Assembly (NCBI GenBank): GCA_015485355.1
Contig: WFTQ01000086.1
Coordinates: 1-38,553, forward strand
Origin: a bacterium
Lineage (GTDB): Bacteria > Calditrichota > Calditrichia > RBG-13-44-9 > J042
DNA length: 38,553 nt
Direction: 5' to 3'
Positions 1 through 8,779 of this stretch are shown one piece after another. Within the stretch, counting starts at the first letter, position 1. Each line of letters opens with the position of its first letter. The notes below the pieces were generated by a model, which was given only the letters and a program-made list of their open reading frames with translations, was not told where the DNA came from and did no database searches. Made by a program: the position numbers and the translations under genes.

Positions 1-635
1 ACACCTCATGTTTAATTATCATCGCAATTTAATCTGTTGCTTGTTTAATCTAAGAGACTTTGATCAAATTGCAAACCCTATTTCGCCGCGGGCACAATCC
101 CAGGGGCCCGGAACCATCATTGGTTCAATAACTGAAGCCATAAAATATCTTGATTATCGAATGGCTTACCGGCGAAGTTTAACCGTACACCAATTTCATT
201 AACCACTCGATGATCCGGGATTGCCTAAAACGGAGGAATGAACGCAGTACCAAGAAAAAACGGCGGATTTCGCCCTTTCATTTGGAGGGACCTCACTCCG
301 GGGCCCGGGGGAATAAATGCCTCGTTCCAGAGACAATCCGGATTGCCATGCAGCCGAAACCTCAAGAATGCTCTGGTTGACACCTTCCCCCCGCCCCGCA
401 AAACGACTCGGGTTGAGCGGAACAGCCCGGCCATTCCCGGGCCCGGTGAGCCGGGTAGGAGGGCTCCCTTTTTAAACCGGAACGCCGGTGATTCCGCAAG
501 CCGTTCCCTCGCACCGGGAAGCTTGTTCGAAGGGAAATCCCGTTTCAAAGCCTCTGCCGCTATCCCACCCTCCGGTGACGACGGGCAAACGATAAAGCAC
601 CCGGCCGGCAGGACCTATCCGGTAAAGTATCCAGG
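1..635. other. Non-coding stretch with G+C-rich palindromes
   Basis: I see no convincing gene here. Two overlapping open frames (225-548 minus, 238-750 plus) encode Pro/Gly/Arg-rich low-complexity protein with no recognisable domain and no ribosome binding site, so I treat them as chance. The first 220 bases are A+T-rich and the rest G+C-rich with repeated GGGCCCGG-like words (104-110, 300-308, 437-446). A perfect 6-bp hairpin (GAACCA/TGGTTC, loop TCAT) lies at 111-126. A terminator-like hairpin with GAGCC/GGCTC arms followed by a T tract lies at 448-473 on the plus strand. Two loosely similar words beginning GGAAT and ending CC lie at 235-251 and 310-328. The stretch is downstream of the 636-2531 operon and may hold its 3' end. 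Confidence 0.5.
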
Positions 636-1025
636 CTACCCCAGGGATTTTAATATTCGATTGGCCGGGGTAATCCCCACAAAGTATTCCTTAATCACTC
701 GATTTTCGATTATCACGATCGTCGGGGTACCCATTACTCCAAATTTTTGAGCGGTTTGGGTATCCTTACGGACATTGATGCGCACCAGGGGTTTCTTTTT
801 TTCCTGGACCGCCGTAAGGTAGTGTTCCTGAGTACGGCAGGCCCTACAGGAGGGGCTGTAAAAATACACGACCACCGGATCCGATTGTCGCAACGCTTTT
901 GCCAAAGCCCCGCCGACCAGGGGAACCGGTTTACCTTTTCGGCGCCAACCCCGTAACCGAAAAAACCATTGCAACAATACAAACAATCCGATAACCACCA
1001 GCAACATCACTACCAGCGCCGGCAT
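636..1025 (-). CDS. Membrane-anchored thioredoxin-fold protein
   Basis: About 129 residues. One N-terminal transmembrane helix (about 2-22) is followed by basic residues (RLRGWRRKGK), which places the thioredoxin domain in the cytoplasm by the positive-inside rule. The redox motif is CRAC (Cys60, Cys63) within SPSCRACRTQ, in place of the classical WCGPC. A MGTPT motif supplies the usual cis-proline loop. I chose the ATG at 1025 over the GTG at 1028 because it overlaps the upstream stop as TGATG and has AGGA seven bases upstream, which implies translational coupling to the DUF6132-like gene. It is the last gene of a rhodanese/DUF1858 cluster, so a role in thiol-disulfide or persulfide exchange is likely. 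The actual partner is inferred, not shown. Confidence 0.85.
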   Translation of the reverse strand: MPALVVMLLVVIGLFVLLQWFFRLRGWRRKGKPVPLVGGALAKALRQSDPVVVYFYSPSCRACRTQEHYLTAVQEKKKPLVRINVRKDTQTAQKFGVMGTPTIVIIENRVIKEYFVGITPANRILKSLG

Positions 1026-1234
1026 CACGATTCCTCACGGTTTTTTTTCTTCCGGAACAGATCACGATTCCAACCGATCACCAATCCCGTAACAATCCCA
1101 TAACCGGTCATGATGTATGGATTACTGCTCAGGGCACAGCTGCCCACCCGACAACCGATAAAATAATAATACCCAAAGCCCAGCGCCCCACCCACGAGGG
1201 CAAAAAGGGCGGGTTTCAGCCAACTATTTCTCAT
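1025..1234 (-). CDS. Small two-helix membrane protein, DUF6132-like
   Basis: A 69-residue protein with two predicted membrane helices (about 8-26 and 42-58), a charged C-terminal tail (RKKKNREES) and two cysteines, Cys28 and Cys33, in the sequence GCRVGSC at the end of the first helix. The pattern GCRxGSC followed by SNPY and a second helix is what I recall of the DUF6132 family, which has no established function. Its start overlaps the end of the DUF1858 gene by 11 bases and its stop overlaps the next start by one base, so the three are translated together. The cysteines lie near the membrane and could exchange electrons or sulfur with the neighbouring thioredoxin. That is inference from context. 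Confidence 0.75.
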   Translation of the reverse strand: MRNSWLKPALFALVGGALGFGYYYFIGCRVGSCALSSNPYIMTGYGIVTGLVIGWNRDLFRKKKNREES

Positions 1235-1460
1235 TTTTATCCTGTTTCTTCCGGGAGACCATTTCGTTCAACTTACCGACAATTTCATCCAGGTTCGGGA
1301 CCCCTTTCCGCCGAGCATTCTCCTGCAGGGTTCCCCATACCGGTTCCCCACAAGCCATACATTGTATTCCATATTCCATTAAAGGCCGTACCAGTTCGGG
1401 GTATTTTTCCACTATCTCTTCGATGGTCGTATCGGGTTTTATTGTTATATCGCCAGACAT
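1224..1460 (-). CDS. DUF1858 domain protein
   Basis: 78 residues, the full length of a stand-alone DUF1858 protein. The N-terminal ITIKPDTTIEEIVEKYPEL segment and the following GIQCMACGEP motif (Cys34, Cys37) are typical of this family, in which a CxxC sits at the start of a helix. Family members are found beside hybrid-cluster, thiol-redox and sulfur-transfer genes, but no biochemical role is firmly established. The ATG is preceded by GGGGGAAAGGAT, a clear ribosome binding site. It lies 31 bases downstream of the rhodanese gene and overlaps the DUF6132-like gene by 11 bases, placing it in the middle of a compact thiol-chemistry operon. The CxxC could bind metal or act as a redox pair. Confidence 0.85.
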   Translation of the reverse strand: MSGDITIKPDTTIEEIVEKYPELVRPLMEYGIQCMACGEPVWGTLQENARRKGVPNLDEIVGKLNEMVSRKKQDKNEK

Positions 1461-1491
1461 ATCCTTTCCCCCACGGATTCGCGGAACAGCG

Positions 1492-1944
1492 TTATTTTTC
1501 CACGGGATAACCTTTCTGATTCCAGGCGCGCATCCCGCCTACCATATTAATCAAATGCCTGAATCCGTTTTTCTGCAAGAACTCCGCCGCCACCCGACTT
1601 CGATTTCCACTTCGGCAGATCAAAACGATCTTCCGATCGCTTTGCTTCAATGGTTCAATTTCCTGAACCCAGTTTTCAATCTCTTGCAAGGGGCGCAATT
1701 CGGCACCCTGGATGTGTCCCAATTCCCCGATATATTCGGCGGGGGTTCGTACATCAATTAAAACCAGATTGGTATCCTTCTGAATCAGTTCGTAAACCTG
1801 CTCCACATTCCAATGTTGAATGGCGGCCGGAGTCTGCTCTACGGCGGTTTCCGTTGCCGGCTGAGCGTTATCCTGATTGGAACATCCCAGTGCCACGACG
1901 GCAAAAATTCCTATAAAAAAAACGACCCTGAATTGTCCCTGCAT
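1492..1944 (-). CDS. Rhodanese-like lipoprotein
   Basis: 150 residues. The N-terminus is a lipoprotein signal with lipobox VALGC, so Cys21 is probably lipidated and the protein is membrane-tethered outside the cytoplasm. A single rhodanese domain spans roughly 43-147. It has the LIDVRTPAEY entry motif and the active-site loop CRSGNRSR with Cys110 as the presumed persulfide carrier. A six-residue active loop fits sulfurtransferases acting on small sulfur donors. The ATG is preceded by GAGAGGTGG. The 5' end overlaps the end of the methyltransferase frame by 34 bases. It probably delivers or removes sulfane sulfur for the downstream cysteine-bearing membrane proteins, although the thioredoxin domain is predicted on the opposite side of the membrane. 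Confidence 0.9.
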   Translation of the reverse strand: MQGQFRVVFFIGIFAVVALGCSNQDNAQPATETAVEQTPAAIQHWNVEQVYELIQKDTNLVLIDVRTPAEYIGELGHIQGAELRPLQEIENWVQEIEPLKQSDRKIVLICRSGNRSRVAAEFLQKNGFRHLINMVGGMRAWNQKGYPVEK

Positions 1945-2531
1945 AATCCACCTCTCTTTTTATGAGTGATCAGTTGATAAATCCGGTTATCCTGGTAAAC
2001 AATGGTTCCGTCCCGGAAACCCACCTCCCTCAATAAGAACCGCATCTCCTCCGGTGCAATGCGATCGTATCTGCCGGTGAGACGATCCTGGTCGGTTTTC
2101 CGCCATTCCACTAACATGACCCAACCGGTAGGTTTAACCACCCGGCCCACTTCTTTCAACAGGGTTTTTCGCCGGGGGGATTCGTGCAGTACAAAAGCCA
2201 GTACCGCACCGTTCACGGAGTGGTCCGGCAGGGGAAAACGGTCGGCCGAAACGGCCAGGAACCAGCAGTTTTTCCGGCCTAATTTATTGCGAACCGCCCA
2301 TAACACATCCTTGCGGATATCCAACGCCAGGACTCCGCCCTTCGGCCTTAGGCGGGATTGCAGTGCGGCGGTGAAGTAGCCCCGGCCACAACCCACATCC
2401 AGTATCCAGTCTCCCGGATGAACGGCAACGGCCCGGAGCAATTGAGACGGAGTGACTTTCCGGTAGCGTTCCGGCAAGGGCCGATCATCGGCAGCAAGCA
2501 TAGAGTTCATCGTGGTAATCATTCCACTCAC
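1911..2531 (-). CDS. Class I SAM-dependent methyltransferase
   Basis: Up to 206 residues. Motif I for S-adenosylmethionine binding is visible as LDVGCGRGYFTAAL (about 43-56), followed by an acidic LALDI (motif II) and a post-motif segment with MLVEWRKT. The family is the UbiE/methyltransf_11 type; the substrate cannot be told from sequence. The start is uncertain. The longest frame starts with GTG at 2531, but in-frame ATGs at 2522 and 2510 are equally possible because none has a strong ribosome binding site. The 34-base overlap with the rhodanese gene suggests a shared transcript. No motif marks it as an arsenite, ubiquinone or rRNA methylase. Confidence 0.85.
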   Translation of the reverse strand: MSGMITTMNSMLAADDRPLPERYRKVTPSQLLRAVAVHPGDWILDVGCGRGYFTAALQSRLRPKGGVLALDIRKDVLWAVRNKLGRKNCWFLAVSADRFPLPDHSVNGAVLAFVLHESPRRKTLLKEVGRVVKPTGWVMLVEWRKTDQDRLTGRYDRIAPEEMRFLLREVGFRDGTIVYQDNRIYQLITHKKRGGLCRDNSGSFFL

Positions 2532-2654
2532 AATGGTTTAATACATTGATATGCCATTATCTACAAAAAGTTACAATCGATTATTCCTTATCGGCATATC
2601 CGGAAATACCGGCTCCATTCAAACCCTCGCCCGCCTTCGGCGCCAGAGCGTCTC

Positions 2655-2671
2655 CCCCTGCATTTCAGGGG
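2655..2671 (-). terminator. Hairpin after the propeller gene
   Basis: A 6-bp perfect stem, CCCCTG/CAGGGG, with a five-base loop lies 19 bases beyond the stop of the 2690-4300 gene on the minus strand. It is not followed by a T tract, so it is at best a weak terminator or an mRNA 3'-end stabiliser. Confidence 0.35.
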
Positions 2672-2689
2672 TCTAAAGGAATTATCCCA

Positions 2690-4300
2690 CTAATCGATCC
2701 GGGCGGGATTGTTCCAGTAAAACTGCGTGATGCCGCTGTTGGTAGCCACCCAGAGGTAATCGCCGTCCAGCAATACGAAGTGGCAATAGTTGTCCAGCAA
2801 ACCATCGTTGGTGGTATAAAGGCGCCAGTAGCGGCGCTGTTTATCATATTTCAACAATCCTTCTTCGGTGGCTATCCACACACTCTGACGATTCACCTTG
2901 ATGTCCCGCATCAGGCCGCGAATTTCCATGCCGATCTGGGGGAAACTTTCCCATCGTCCGGTCTTCACATCCAGCCACATGATGCCCGACGGTGTAGAAA
3001 ACCACACTTCGTTTTCAAAGCTGCCCACCGCCGTGATGTAGACGTCGGACAGAGCCGCCTGACTGGGTACCCATTCCCACCGGGGCGGATTGGGAAGCCG
3101 GCGGAAGATTCCTCGGTTCGTCGCCGCCCACAGGGTATCGTCCTGACGGGCCAGCCGATTGATGGGAATGTTCCGCAAACGCTTATCGGTCACTCGCTTG
3201 ACCAATCCCGTTTCCACATCGATGACATTGACGCCCTGGTCTGTGGCAATAAACAGGTGTTTTCCTACCAGCATAATGTCGTTTACCTGATTGCTCCACA
3301 GGCCATGGGCGAGGTTGAAATTATACCAGCGCCCCCGATCACGGTCGTACAAGGAGACGCCATAACGGGTACCGAACCAGACGGAATCGCCCTGGACCTG
3401 GATGGAGGTGACCTCGTCGCTGGGCAATTGACTGATCCAACGGGCCTCAAAATATTCCCATCCCCCATCTTGGTTGCGCCAATATACAATCCCCGGGCGA
3501 TCGATGCGCTGCCACACGCCGCCTATCCAGAGGTCATCTCCCTGGAAAGCCAGGGCCAGCGGATAGATATCCGATAGACCCAGGGGAAAAAAATCCGCCC
3601 GGGAAGAGTACAACTGTCCCAAACCGATGCCGAATTTGTCTACTAAAAACCAGATTCGATCCCATTGATCCCTCATAAACCCGATGATCGGGAATTCCCG
3701 AAAGAACGGATCCACCAGCCGCCAGTCCCCGGTAATGGTAAAAGGACCATTGGCAAAAAATGTGGGGAGCAGTTTTAAGAAACGGGCATCGTAAAACCGA
3801 TTGATCTGAATCTGTTTTCCGGTATCGGGGAAAGAGATTTGTGGAAAACGATAGGGCCAGTAACCGACTTGCGACCGGCTGATCCACTCCTGCCGCGCGG
3901 CATCGAATACCGCCGTGTCGCGCCGGGTGATCGCCCACAACAGACTGGTTTGAGGATCAAATATGACATTGTAGACCGCATTTTCCGGTAGGCCATTGCT
4001 GGTCGTATACGGATAATCCCAGTGTTCTTCGTAGAGATGATACCGTAAAATGCCGCCGTCCAGGCTGCTGAAATAGATATACTGAGTTCCCATGGTCACC
4101 GAGGTGATTCGGCGGGCCTTGGTGTAGCTGATCCAGTCGTCCAGGGCATAATGAAGCCGTCGCTCATGTTCAGTACGGAAGGAAAAACGCCGCACGTACT
4201 GCGAAAACACCCTCTCGGGCAACCCCGCCATTAACAGAAATACCAGTAAAAAGAGACGCCAAACCGTTTGACACCGAACCGTTCCGATTGATGTATCCAT
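2690..4300 (-). CDS. Secreted two-component-regulator-propeller-like protein
   Basis: 536 residues from the chosen ATG at 4300, which has AGGAA about ten bases upstream. A further upstream ATG at 4354 lacks a site. The N-terminus is a signal peptide (hydrophobic LFLLVFLLMAGL, probable cut near VFSQ-Y). The rest is a beta-propeller made of repeats of the 'Reg_prop' type, each with a phrase like VWIATEEGLLKYD, DTLWAATNRGIFR or LFIATDQGVNVID followed by an aromatic W-x-x-Y/F and a GL-x-N/S turn. In hybrid two-component kinases such repeats form the periplasmic sensor. Here there is no kinase, membrane anchor after the signal, or sorting domain, so it is a free extracytoplasmic propeller. Its ligand is unknown. 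Confidence 0.8.
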   Translation of the reverse strand: MDTSIGTVRCQTVWRLFLLVFLLMAGLPERVFSQYVRRFSFRTEHERRLHYALDDWISYTKARRITSVTMGTQYIYFSSLDGGILRYHLYEEHWDYPYTTSNGLPENAVYNVIFDPQTSLLWAITRRDTAVFDAARQEWISRSQVGYWPYRFPQISFPDTGKQIQINRFYDARFLKLLPTFFANGPFTITGDWRLVDPFFREFPIIGFMRDQWDRIWFLVDKFGIGLGQLYSSRADFFPLGLSDIYPLALAFQGDDLWIGGVWQRIDRPGIVYWRNQDGGWEYFEARWISQLPSDEVTSIQVQGDSVWFGTRYGVSLYDRDRGRWYNFNLAHGLWSNQVNDIMLVGKHLFIATDQGVNVIDVETGLVKRVTDKRLRNIPINRLARQDDTLWAATNRGIFRRLPNPPRWEWVPSQAALSDVYITAVGSFENEVWFSTPSGIMWLDVKTGRWESFPQIGMEIRGLMRDIKVNRQSVWIATEEGLLKYDKQRRYWRLYTTNDGLLDNYCHFVLLDGDYLWVATNSGITQFYWNNPARID

Positions 4301-4450
4301 GAACTGAATTTCCTGTTTAGAAAAACCATTCGGTTTTCGATCTCTTCGGGCCATCCCGCACGGAAGCCTTCACCATGCCCGACCCGCCCGACGCCCCCGG
4401 TAGGGAAGGCGGTCATGGTCTTGCCCGGTTCCCGGCGTTATCCGGCGGGG

Positions 4451-4864
4451 TTACTCGCCCATGACCTTGACGATCACCCGTTTGCGGCGCCGCCCGTCAA
4501 ATTCGGCGTAATAGATTTGTTGCCAGGGTCCTAAATCCAGGTGTCCGTCGGTTATGGGTACGATCACTTCGTGATGAATCAACAAACTCTTAAGATGAGC
4601 ATCTCCGTTGGTCTCTCCGGTGCGATGATGTCGATAATCCGCCCGGAACGGGGCCAGCTTCTCCAGCCATTCATCAATGTCCTGAATCAGTCCGCTCTCG
4701 GCGTCGTTTACGTACACTCCGGCGGTGATATGCATGGCACTGACCAGCACCATCCCCTCCTTCACCCCACTTTTGCGAACGAGGGCCTCCACGGTATCGG
4801 TGATGTTAATATATTCCCGTTTCTTCTCGGTATTAAACCAGAGGTACTCCGTCAGAAACTTCAT
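4451..4864 (-). CDS. yjbQ: YjbQ / UPF0047 family protein
   Basis: 137 residues, the usual length of the YjbQ (UPF0047) family, which has been linked to weak thiamine-phosphate synthase activity. Family hallmarks are visible: [15 protein letters not shown] near 43-57, the HHRTGE segment, the [10 protein letters not shown] helix and the C-terminal [15 protein letters not shown] block. The conserved histidines in HITAG, NGDAH and LLIHH probably bind a metal. The ATG is preceded by GGAGGAGG. It lies 18 bases downstream of hflX and is probably co-transcribed with it. A physiological role is not established for the family. Confidence 0.92.
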   Translation of the reverse strand: MKFLTEYLWFNTEKKREYINITDTVEALVRKSGVKEGMVLVSAMHITAGVYVNDAESGLIQDIDEWLEKLAPFRADYRHHRTGETNGDAHLKSLLIHHEVIVPITDGHLDLGPWQQIYYAEFDGRRRKRVIVKVMGE

Positions 4865-4882
4865 CGCCGTGCCTCCTCCATT

Positions 4883-6181
4883 TTATGCCTGAACCTGATT
4901 GCGGAAATCGCGGATGGTTTCCCGCACATGACGTAAGATTTTGTATTTGTTGGGAATGGTACTGCGAAATCGGATGGTTACCACCGAATCGGTAAACTCC
5001 TCGGCATCCACAACACCCAGGTCGTGGACTAAGGAGATTAAACTCGAAAATTGCAGGGGAATAACCACCCGTCCTTCCACGTAATGTTTTTCAATAAAAT
5101 CAATCAGCATCCGTTTCATGTATGCAATCTGAATCTGCCGCGTCGCGCTGATGAACACACTACCCGGGTATTCCCCTTTCAGGGTAGCAATGATTTGCTT
5201 TTCTTTCAGCCGATCAATTTTGTTGAACACCATTAAAACGGGTTTATCGGCCACCCCGATTTCGTGCAACACATCATTGACCGTTTGAATCTGCTCCTTG
5301 AACTGGGGGTGGCTGATATCCACCACGTGCAGCAACAGGTCGGCATCGCGGACCTCATCCAGGGTACTTTTGAAGGAAGCCACCAGATGATGCGGCAGCT
5401 TACGGATGAACCCAACCGTATCGCTTAGCAGAATCTGGTGATCCCGATCCAGCCAGACGCGCCGTACGGTGGAATCCAATGTGGCAAACAATTGATCTTC
5501 CACAGTCACCCCGGCATCGGACAATAAATTCATGATCGTGGATTTGCCCACATTGGTGTAACCGATTAAGGAGGCTTTAAAAATTCCTTCACGGCGTTTG
5601 CGACGGATGGAACGCTGCTGATCAATTTTCTGGAGTTCCTTACGCAAAAACTCGATCCGTTTACGAATCAACCGGCGGTCGGTTTCCAGCTGGGTTTCCC
5701 CCGGCCCTTTGGTACCGATCCCTCCAACCTGACGCGACAAATGGGTCCATTGCCGGGTCAACCGAGGCAAAAGATACTGCAACTGGGCCAGCTCTACCTG
5801 GGTCTTGGCCTCCCGGGTTCGGGCATGTTTGGCAAAAATATCCAGGATCAGGGTACTGCGATCGATAATTTTTGCTCCGGTAGCCTTTTCCAGATTGCGA
5901 ACCTGTGCCGGGGTTAAATCGTCATCAAAAATAACCGCCGTCGCATCATGCATCTTCACCAAACGGGCCAACTGCTCCACCTTCCCGCTTCCAATAAAAT
6001 ACGTGGAATTGATCCGGTCCCTGTCCTGCAATAGCCGATCCACAACCCGAACACCCGCCGTCTGGGCCAACAATTGGAGTTCGGAGAGATTTTCCTCCAC
6101 CACCCAACGGGTTTGCTGAGGAAGGATAACACCTACCAGAATGGCCTTTTCGTGGGCTAATGGTGGATTCTTTTTCAGCAA
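4883..6181 (-). CDS. hflX: Ribosome-associated GTPase HflX
   Basis: About 432 residues. The N-terminal HflX domain carries FIGSGKVEQL and the glycine-rich linker GGIGTKGPGETQLETDRRL that defines the family. A predicted coiled coil precedes the G domain. G1 is GYTNVGKST (207-215), G3 is DTVGF (254 on) and G4 is NKID (320-323), with an SA-type G5. HflX splits stalled 70S ribosomes after heat and other stress. The open frame continues to a TTG at 6250, but the family's first strand (ILVGVILP) and an AGGAGG with an AAGGG just before the TTG at 6181 favour the shorter start. No ATG is available, so expression is probably limited by a TTG start either way. Confidence 0.95.
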   Translation of the reverse strand: MLKKNPPLAHEKAILVGVILPQQTRWVVEENLSELQLLAQTAGVRVVDRLLQDRDRINSTYFIGSGKVEQLARLVKMHDATAVIFDDDLTPAQVRNLEKATGAKIIDRSTLILDIFAKHARTREAKTQVELAQLQYLLPRLTRQWTHLSRQVGGIGTKGPGETQLETDRRLIRKRIEFLRKELQKIDQQRSIRRKRREGIFKASLIGYTNVGKSTIMNLLSDAGVTVEDQLFATLDSTVRRVWLDRDHQILLSDTVGFIRKLPHHLVASFKSTLDEVRDADLLLHVVDISHPQFKEQIQTVNDVLHEIGVADKPVLMVFNKIDRLKEKQIIATLKGEYPGSVFISATRQIQIAYMKRMLIDFIEKHYVEGRVVIPLQFSSLISLVHDLGVVDAEEFTDSVVTIRFRSTIPNKYKILRHVRETIRDFRNQVQA

Positions 6182-6385
6182 ATACCCTTGCACCTCCTCT
6201 TGTTTTGATTTATTTCGCCGCCCTCCTTGGCCGTCGATTCCCCAGAACAACGAATCTCCGGCTCCCCCGCCTTTCCGATTCCGGTCTATCGAACAGTGCT
6301 GCGAACATTTCTTAAACCATCCCTATTATACAAATGAATGGAGTAAAATTTCCCCGGCGTTGGCGTTCCCATCCCCTCACCGCTC

Positions 6386-8509
6386 TTAACCGGGATGACC
6401 GGTTTCCACCAGCTCCGGTACCGGGGTTTCTTTCCCCGCGGTACGGGCAATGATCATTTCCAGAAACAACAGAACCAGTGCCAACAGCAGACCATACTTC
6501 CATAACTCCTTCCCAAACCGCAGGTAGTGAATTTGCTGGGCAATGGGGGTCTCTGAAGAAAGCACCAGCGGTGCCGGGAAAAGTTTTGCCAGTTCGCTTT
6601 CCTCCAGAGGGGTAAAATACGATTCCCCCGGATCCACATTGACGGAAAACAGGGTCAACACATTGTTGTTATGGTATACACGATAATTGCCCGGCAGAAA
6701 GGTATCCTGGAATTGCAGCACCACCTGATCCCCTTTAACAACCGTATTAAGCTGAACGGGATTTCCGGCCGGATCGACCACAGAGAAGTTGAACGGGGCG
6801 GACAGATGGGCGAAAGCGGCCTGAAAAGGCTGACCACACAACAAGGTGCGGGCGGGCCCATGACGATACAATGCCGAGTAATAGATCATGCGGTAAAACA
6901 ACGGAATGACCAGCCCTTTAAAAGGTAACAGGGTATAGGATTGCTGCAACGGCGTGGTGAGTACATATACCAGACCCCGCCGGACCGGTTTCAGGATCAG
7001 AAAGGGTATACGGTCGCCGGCCCGGATGAGCACCAGGGCCTTGGGGGAAGGCAAAACCCGCAGGCCGGCATACACTTCGATGGGATTTAACCGGGGTGGT
7101 GTTTTTTCAAACAATCCCTCGAAAATGGGATGTTGCCAGCGCAACCGACGCAGGGTTAAAAAATTTTCTTGTGGTCCCGGCGTGCCCCAGGGTTCCACCA
7201 CCCGGCCGATGGTGAACCGAGCAAAAGCGGCCTGCAAGTGCCTTAACGAAGCCGATGCCGAAGGAATAAGGAGCAGCCCACCACCGCGATTGACGAATCC
7301 CGTTAACCGGGACAAAAAGGTTTCGGGGAAATTCTGCACCCCTTCCACCACAATAAAGTCGAAATCCAGGAAGTTGACCGACGACCAGCGGGAGAACGTT
7401 TCCCGCTGGTAGGCAAACACGTGTTTATCCAGAGCCGGTTTCAGAATCCAGGGAACAAAACTGGGCAGGGTGTCGCTTCCCACAATGTGCAACACGTTAA
7501 TCGCGGCAGGCACATAAAAATGGAAAAACCGGCGATTATCCTCCAGCAAGGCATCGCTCTCCAGTTCCACATACCCTTGTACAAATCCCGTTTCCGAAAG
7601 GGTGAGTCGAAAGGAGGTTCCTTCCCGGCCTCCCGGCGCCACCGTGACCTTGGTCTGGGCCACGCGCTTTCCATTGAGCACAACCGATACCAGGCTGGTG
7701 AGATGTTTTTCCGATCCCGGGTTCGAAACGTAGGCCTGAATGCGAATGGGCTGATTCCGCTCCACCAGTTGAGTAACAACCGCCACGCTGTCCAGAGCAA
7801 GATTCTCCGACGGTCGATGAACAATGGGTAACACGATCAGGCGGATTCCGGCATCTTCCGCCAAATCCACGGCTTCGGACAGGTTGTCAGGGAAGGCGGT
7901 ACGCTGCATATCCGAGAGCAAATACATTTCCTTATTGGCGAAGGGCGATGTTTTTAACCAGGCAACGGCGCGTTGAATCGCCGGAACCATGTCGCTCTTC
8001 AGATAATTGGGCTGGATTCGCTTCAACACCCGATCCCACAGCTCTTCAGAAAACGGTTCATCCCGGGCCAGGATGACTTCCGGACGGGTGGTCTGGATGA
8101 GGCTGATGCGGTCGCCTTCCCGAAATACGGTTTTTAACTCCACAAACCGTTGCCGCAGCTCCTTCAACAGGCTGCCGGTCAAATAGACCTCATTCAAAGA
8201 AAGCGAATTGTCCAGCAAGATGACCGCAGCAATGGGACTACGGTCCCGAAAAAACCCACCATGGCCGGATTTTAGGGTGGGACGCGCAAAAGCCAGAACC
8301 AGACTCATGATGATCAGGGTGCGCAAAAGCAGCAAAAGCCACTGGCGCAACCGAAAGGTTCGCATCTGTTTGCGTTCCAATCGTTTCAGGAACTGGATGG
8401 TACTGAAAGGCACCCGTTTAATGTTTCGACGACTCAACAGATGAATGATCAAAGGTATGGCGGCCGCAGCCAGAGCCAGTAGTATCGAGGGATTTAAAAA
8501 CTGAATCAT
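6386..8509 (-). CDS. BatA-domain / VWA membrane protein
   Basis: 707 residues. The N-terminal FLNPSILLALAAAAIPLIIH helix, the RRNIKRVPFSTIQFLK stretch and a second helix (about 57-76) are the BatA N-terminal domain of aerotolerance-type operons. A von Willebrand A-like domain follows with a DNSLS metal site (Asp100, Ser102, Ser104) and later LLSDMQ. Residues about 340-440 resemble a glutamine-amidotransferase-like fold (LHIVGSD, VVEGVQNF, NRGGGLLLIPSA). A last helix sits near the C-terminus (LLLALVLLFLEMIIA), so most of the protein is extracytoplasmic. Such proteins usually neighbour MoxR, BatB and DUF58 genes. None of those is here, and hflX is downstream instead. The function is not established. 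Confidence 0.88.
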   Translation of the reverse strand: MIQFLNPSILLALAAAAIPLIIHLLSRRNIKRVPFSTIQFLKRLERKQMRTFRLRQWLLLLLRTLIIMSLVLAFARPTLKSGHGGFFRDRSPIAAVILLDNSLSLNEVYLTGSLLKELRQRFVELKTVFREGDRISLIQTTRPEVILARDEPFSEELWDRVLKRIQPNYLKSDMVPAIQRAVAWLKTSPFANKEMYLLSDMQRTAFPDNLSEAVDLAEDAGIRLIVLPIVHRPSENLALDSVAVVTQLVERNQPIRIQAYVSNPGSEKHLTSLVSVVLNGKRVAQTKVTVAPGGREGTSFRLTLSETGFVQGYVELESDALLEDNRRFFHFYVPAAINVLHIVGSDTLPSFVPWILKPALDKHVFAYQRETFSRWSSVNFLDFDFIVVEGVQNFPETFLSRLTGFVNRGGGLLLIPSASASLRHLQAAFARFTIGRVVEPWGTPGPQENFLTLRRLRWQHPIFEGLFEKTPPRLNPIEVYAGLRVLPSPKALVLIRAGDRIPFLILKPVRRGLVYVLTTPLQQSYTLLPFKGLVIPLFYRMIYYSALYRHGPARTLLCGQPFQAAFAHLSAPFNFSVVDPAGNPVQLNTVVKGDQVVLQFQDTFLPGNYRVYHNNNVLTLFSVNVDPGESYFTPLEESELAKLFPAPLVLSSETPIAQQIHYLRFGKELWKYGLLLALVLLFLEMIIARTAGKETPVPELVETGHPG

Positions 8510-8779
8510 TTAGCCGTTTATTTCTCTCTTCAAGTTCAAATTTAAAATAATAGGCATCGACGCCATAAGCAAATCATTAAACCGGGAATATTCCCCCCAA
8601 ACGGGACGCCGGTATGATGATATCCGGTTTTTCGGGGTGCAACGGATGTTCGGGGAATGATCCCCAAAATGCGCTCATCGGGGGCGTCAGTCAGCCTGTA
8701 ACTTTGCGACATGAACTACATCCAATGCTTGCATGTGAAAAGGAGCATGAAACAAGAAAGGAATAAGGAGGAAATCATC
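8510..8779. promoter_or_regulatory. Divergent intergenic region batA-like / trxA
   Basis: Both flanking genes start here and point away from each other, so it must hold two promoters. On the minus strand a TAAATTTG box (8544-8537) lies about 30 bases before the BatA-like ATG and matches the Bacteroidota -7 consensus TAnnTTTG, though I see no good upstream element. A 12-bp perfect palindrome, GGGAATATTCCC (8584-8595), could be an operator. Toward trxA I find no convincing -35/-10 pair. Confidence 0.35.

Noticed and set aside
238-750. 170-codon open frame on the plus strand and its 107-codon minus counterpart
   Set aside because: Low-complexity Pro/Arg/Gly composition, no ribosome site, and the 3' part overlaps the thioredoxin-fold gene on the other strand.
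2546-3577. 343-codon open frame on the plus strand
   Set aside because: It lies opposite the propeller gene, whose signal peptide and repeated propeller motifs are convincing. The antisense translation is rich in Pro, Ile and Gly with no domain.
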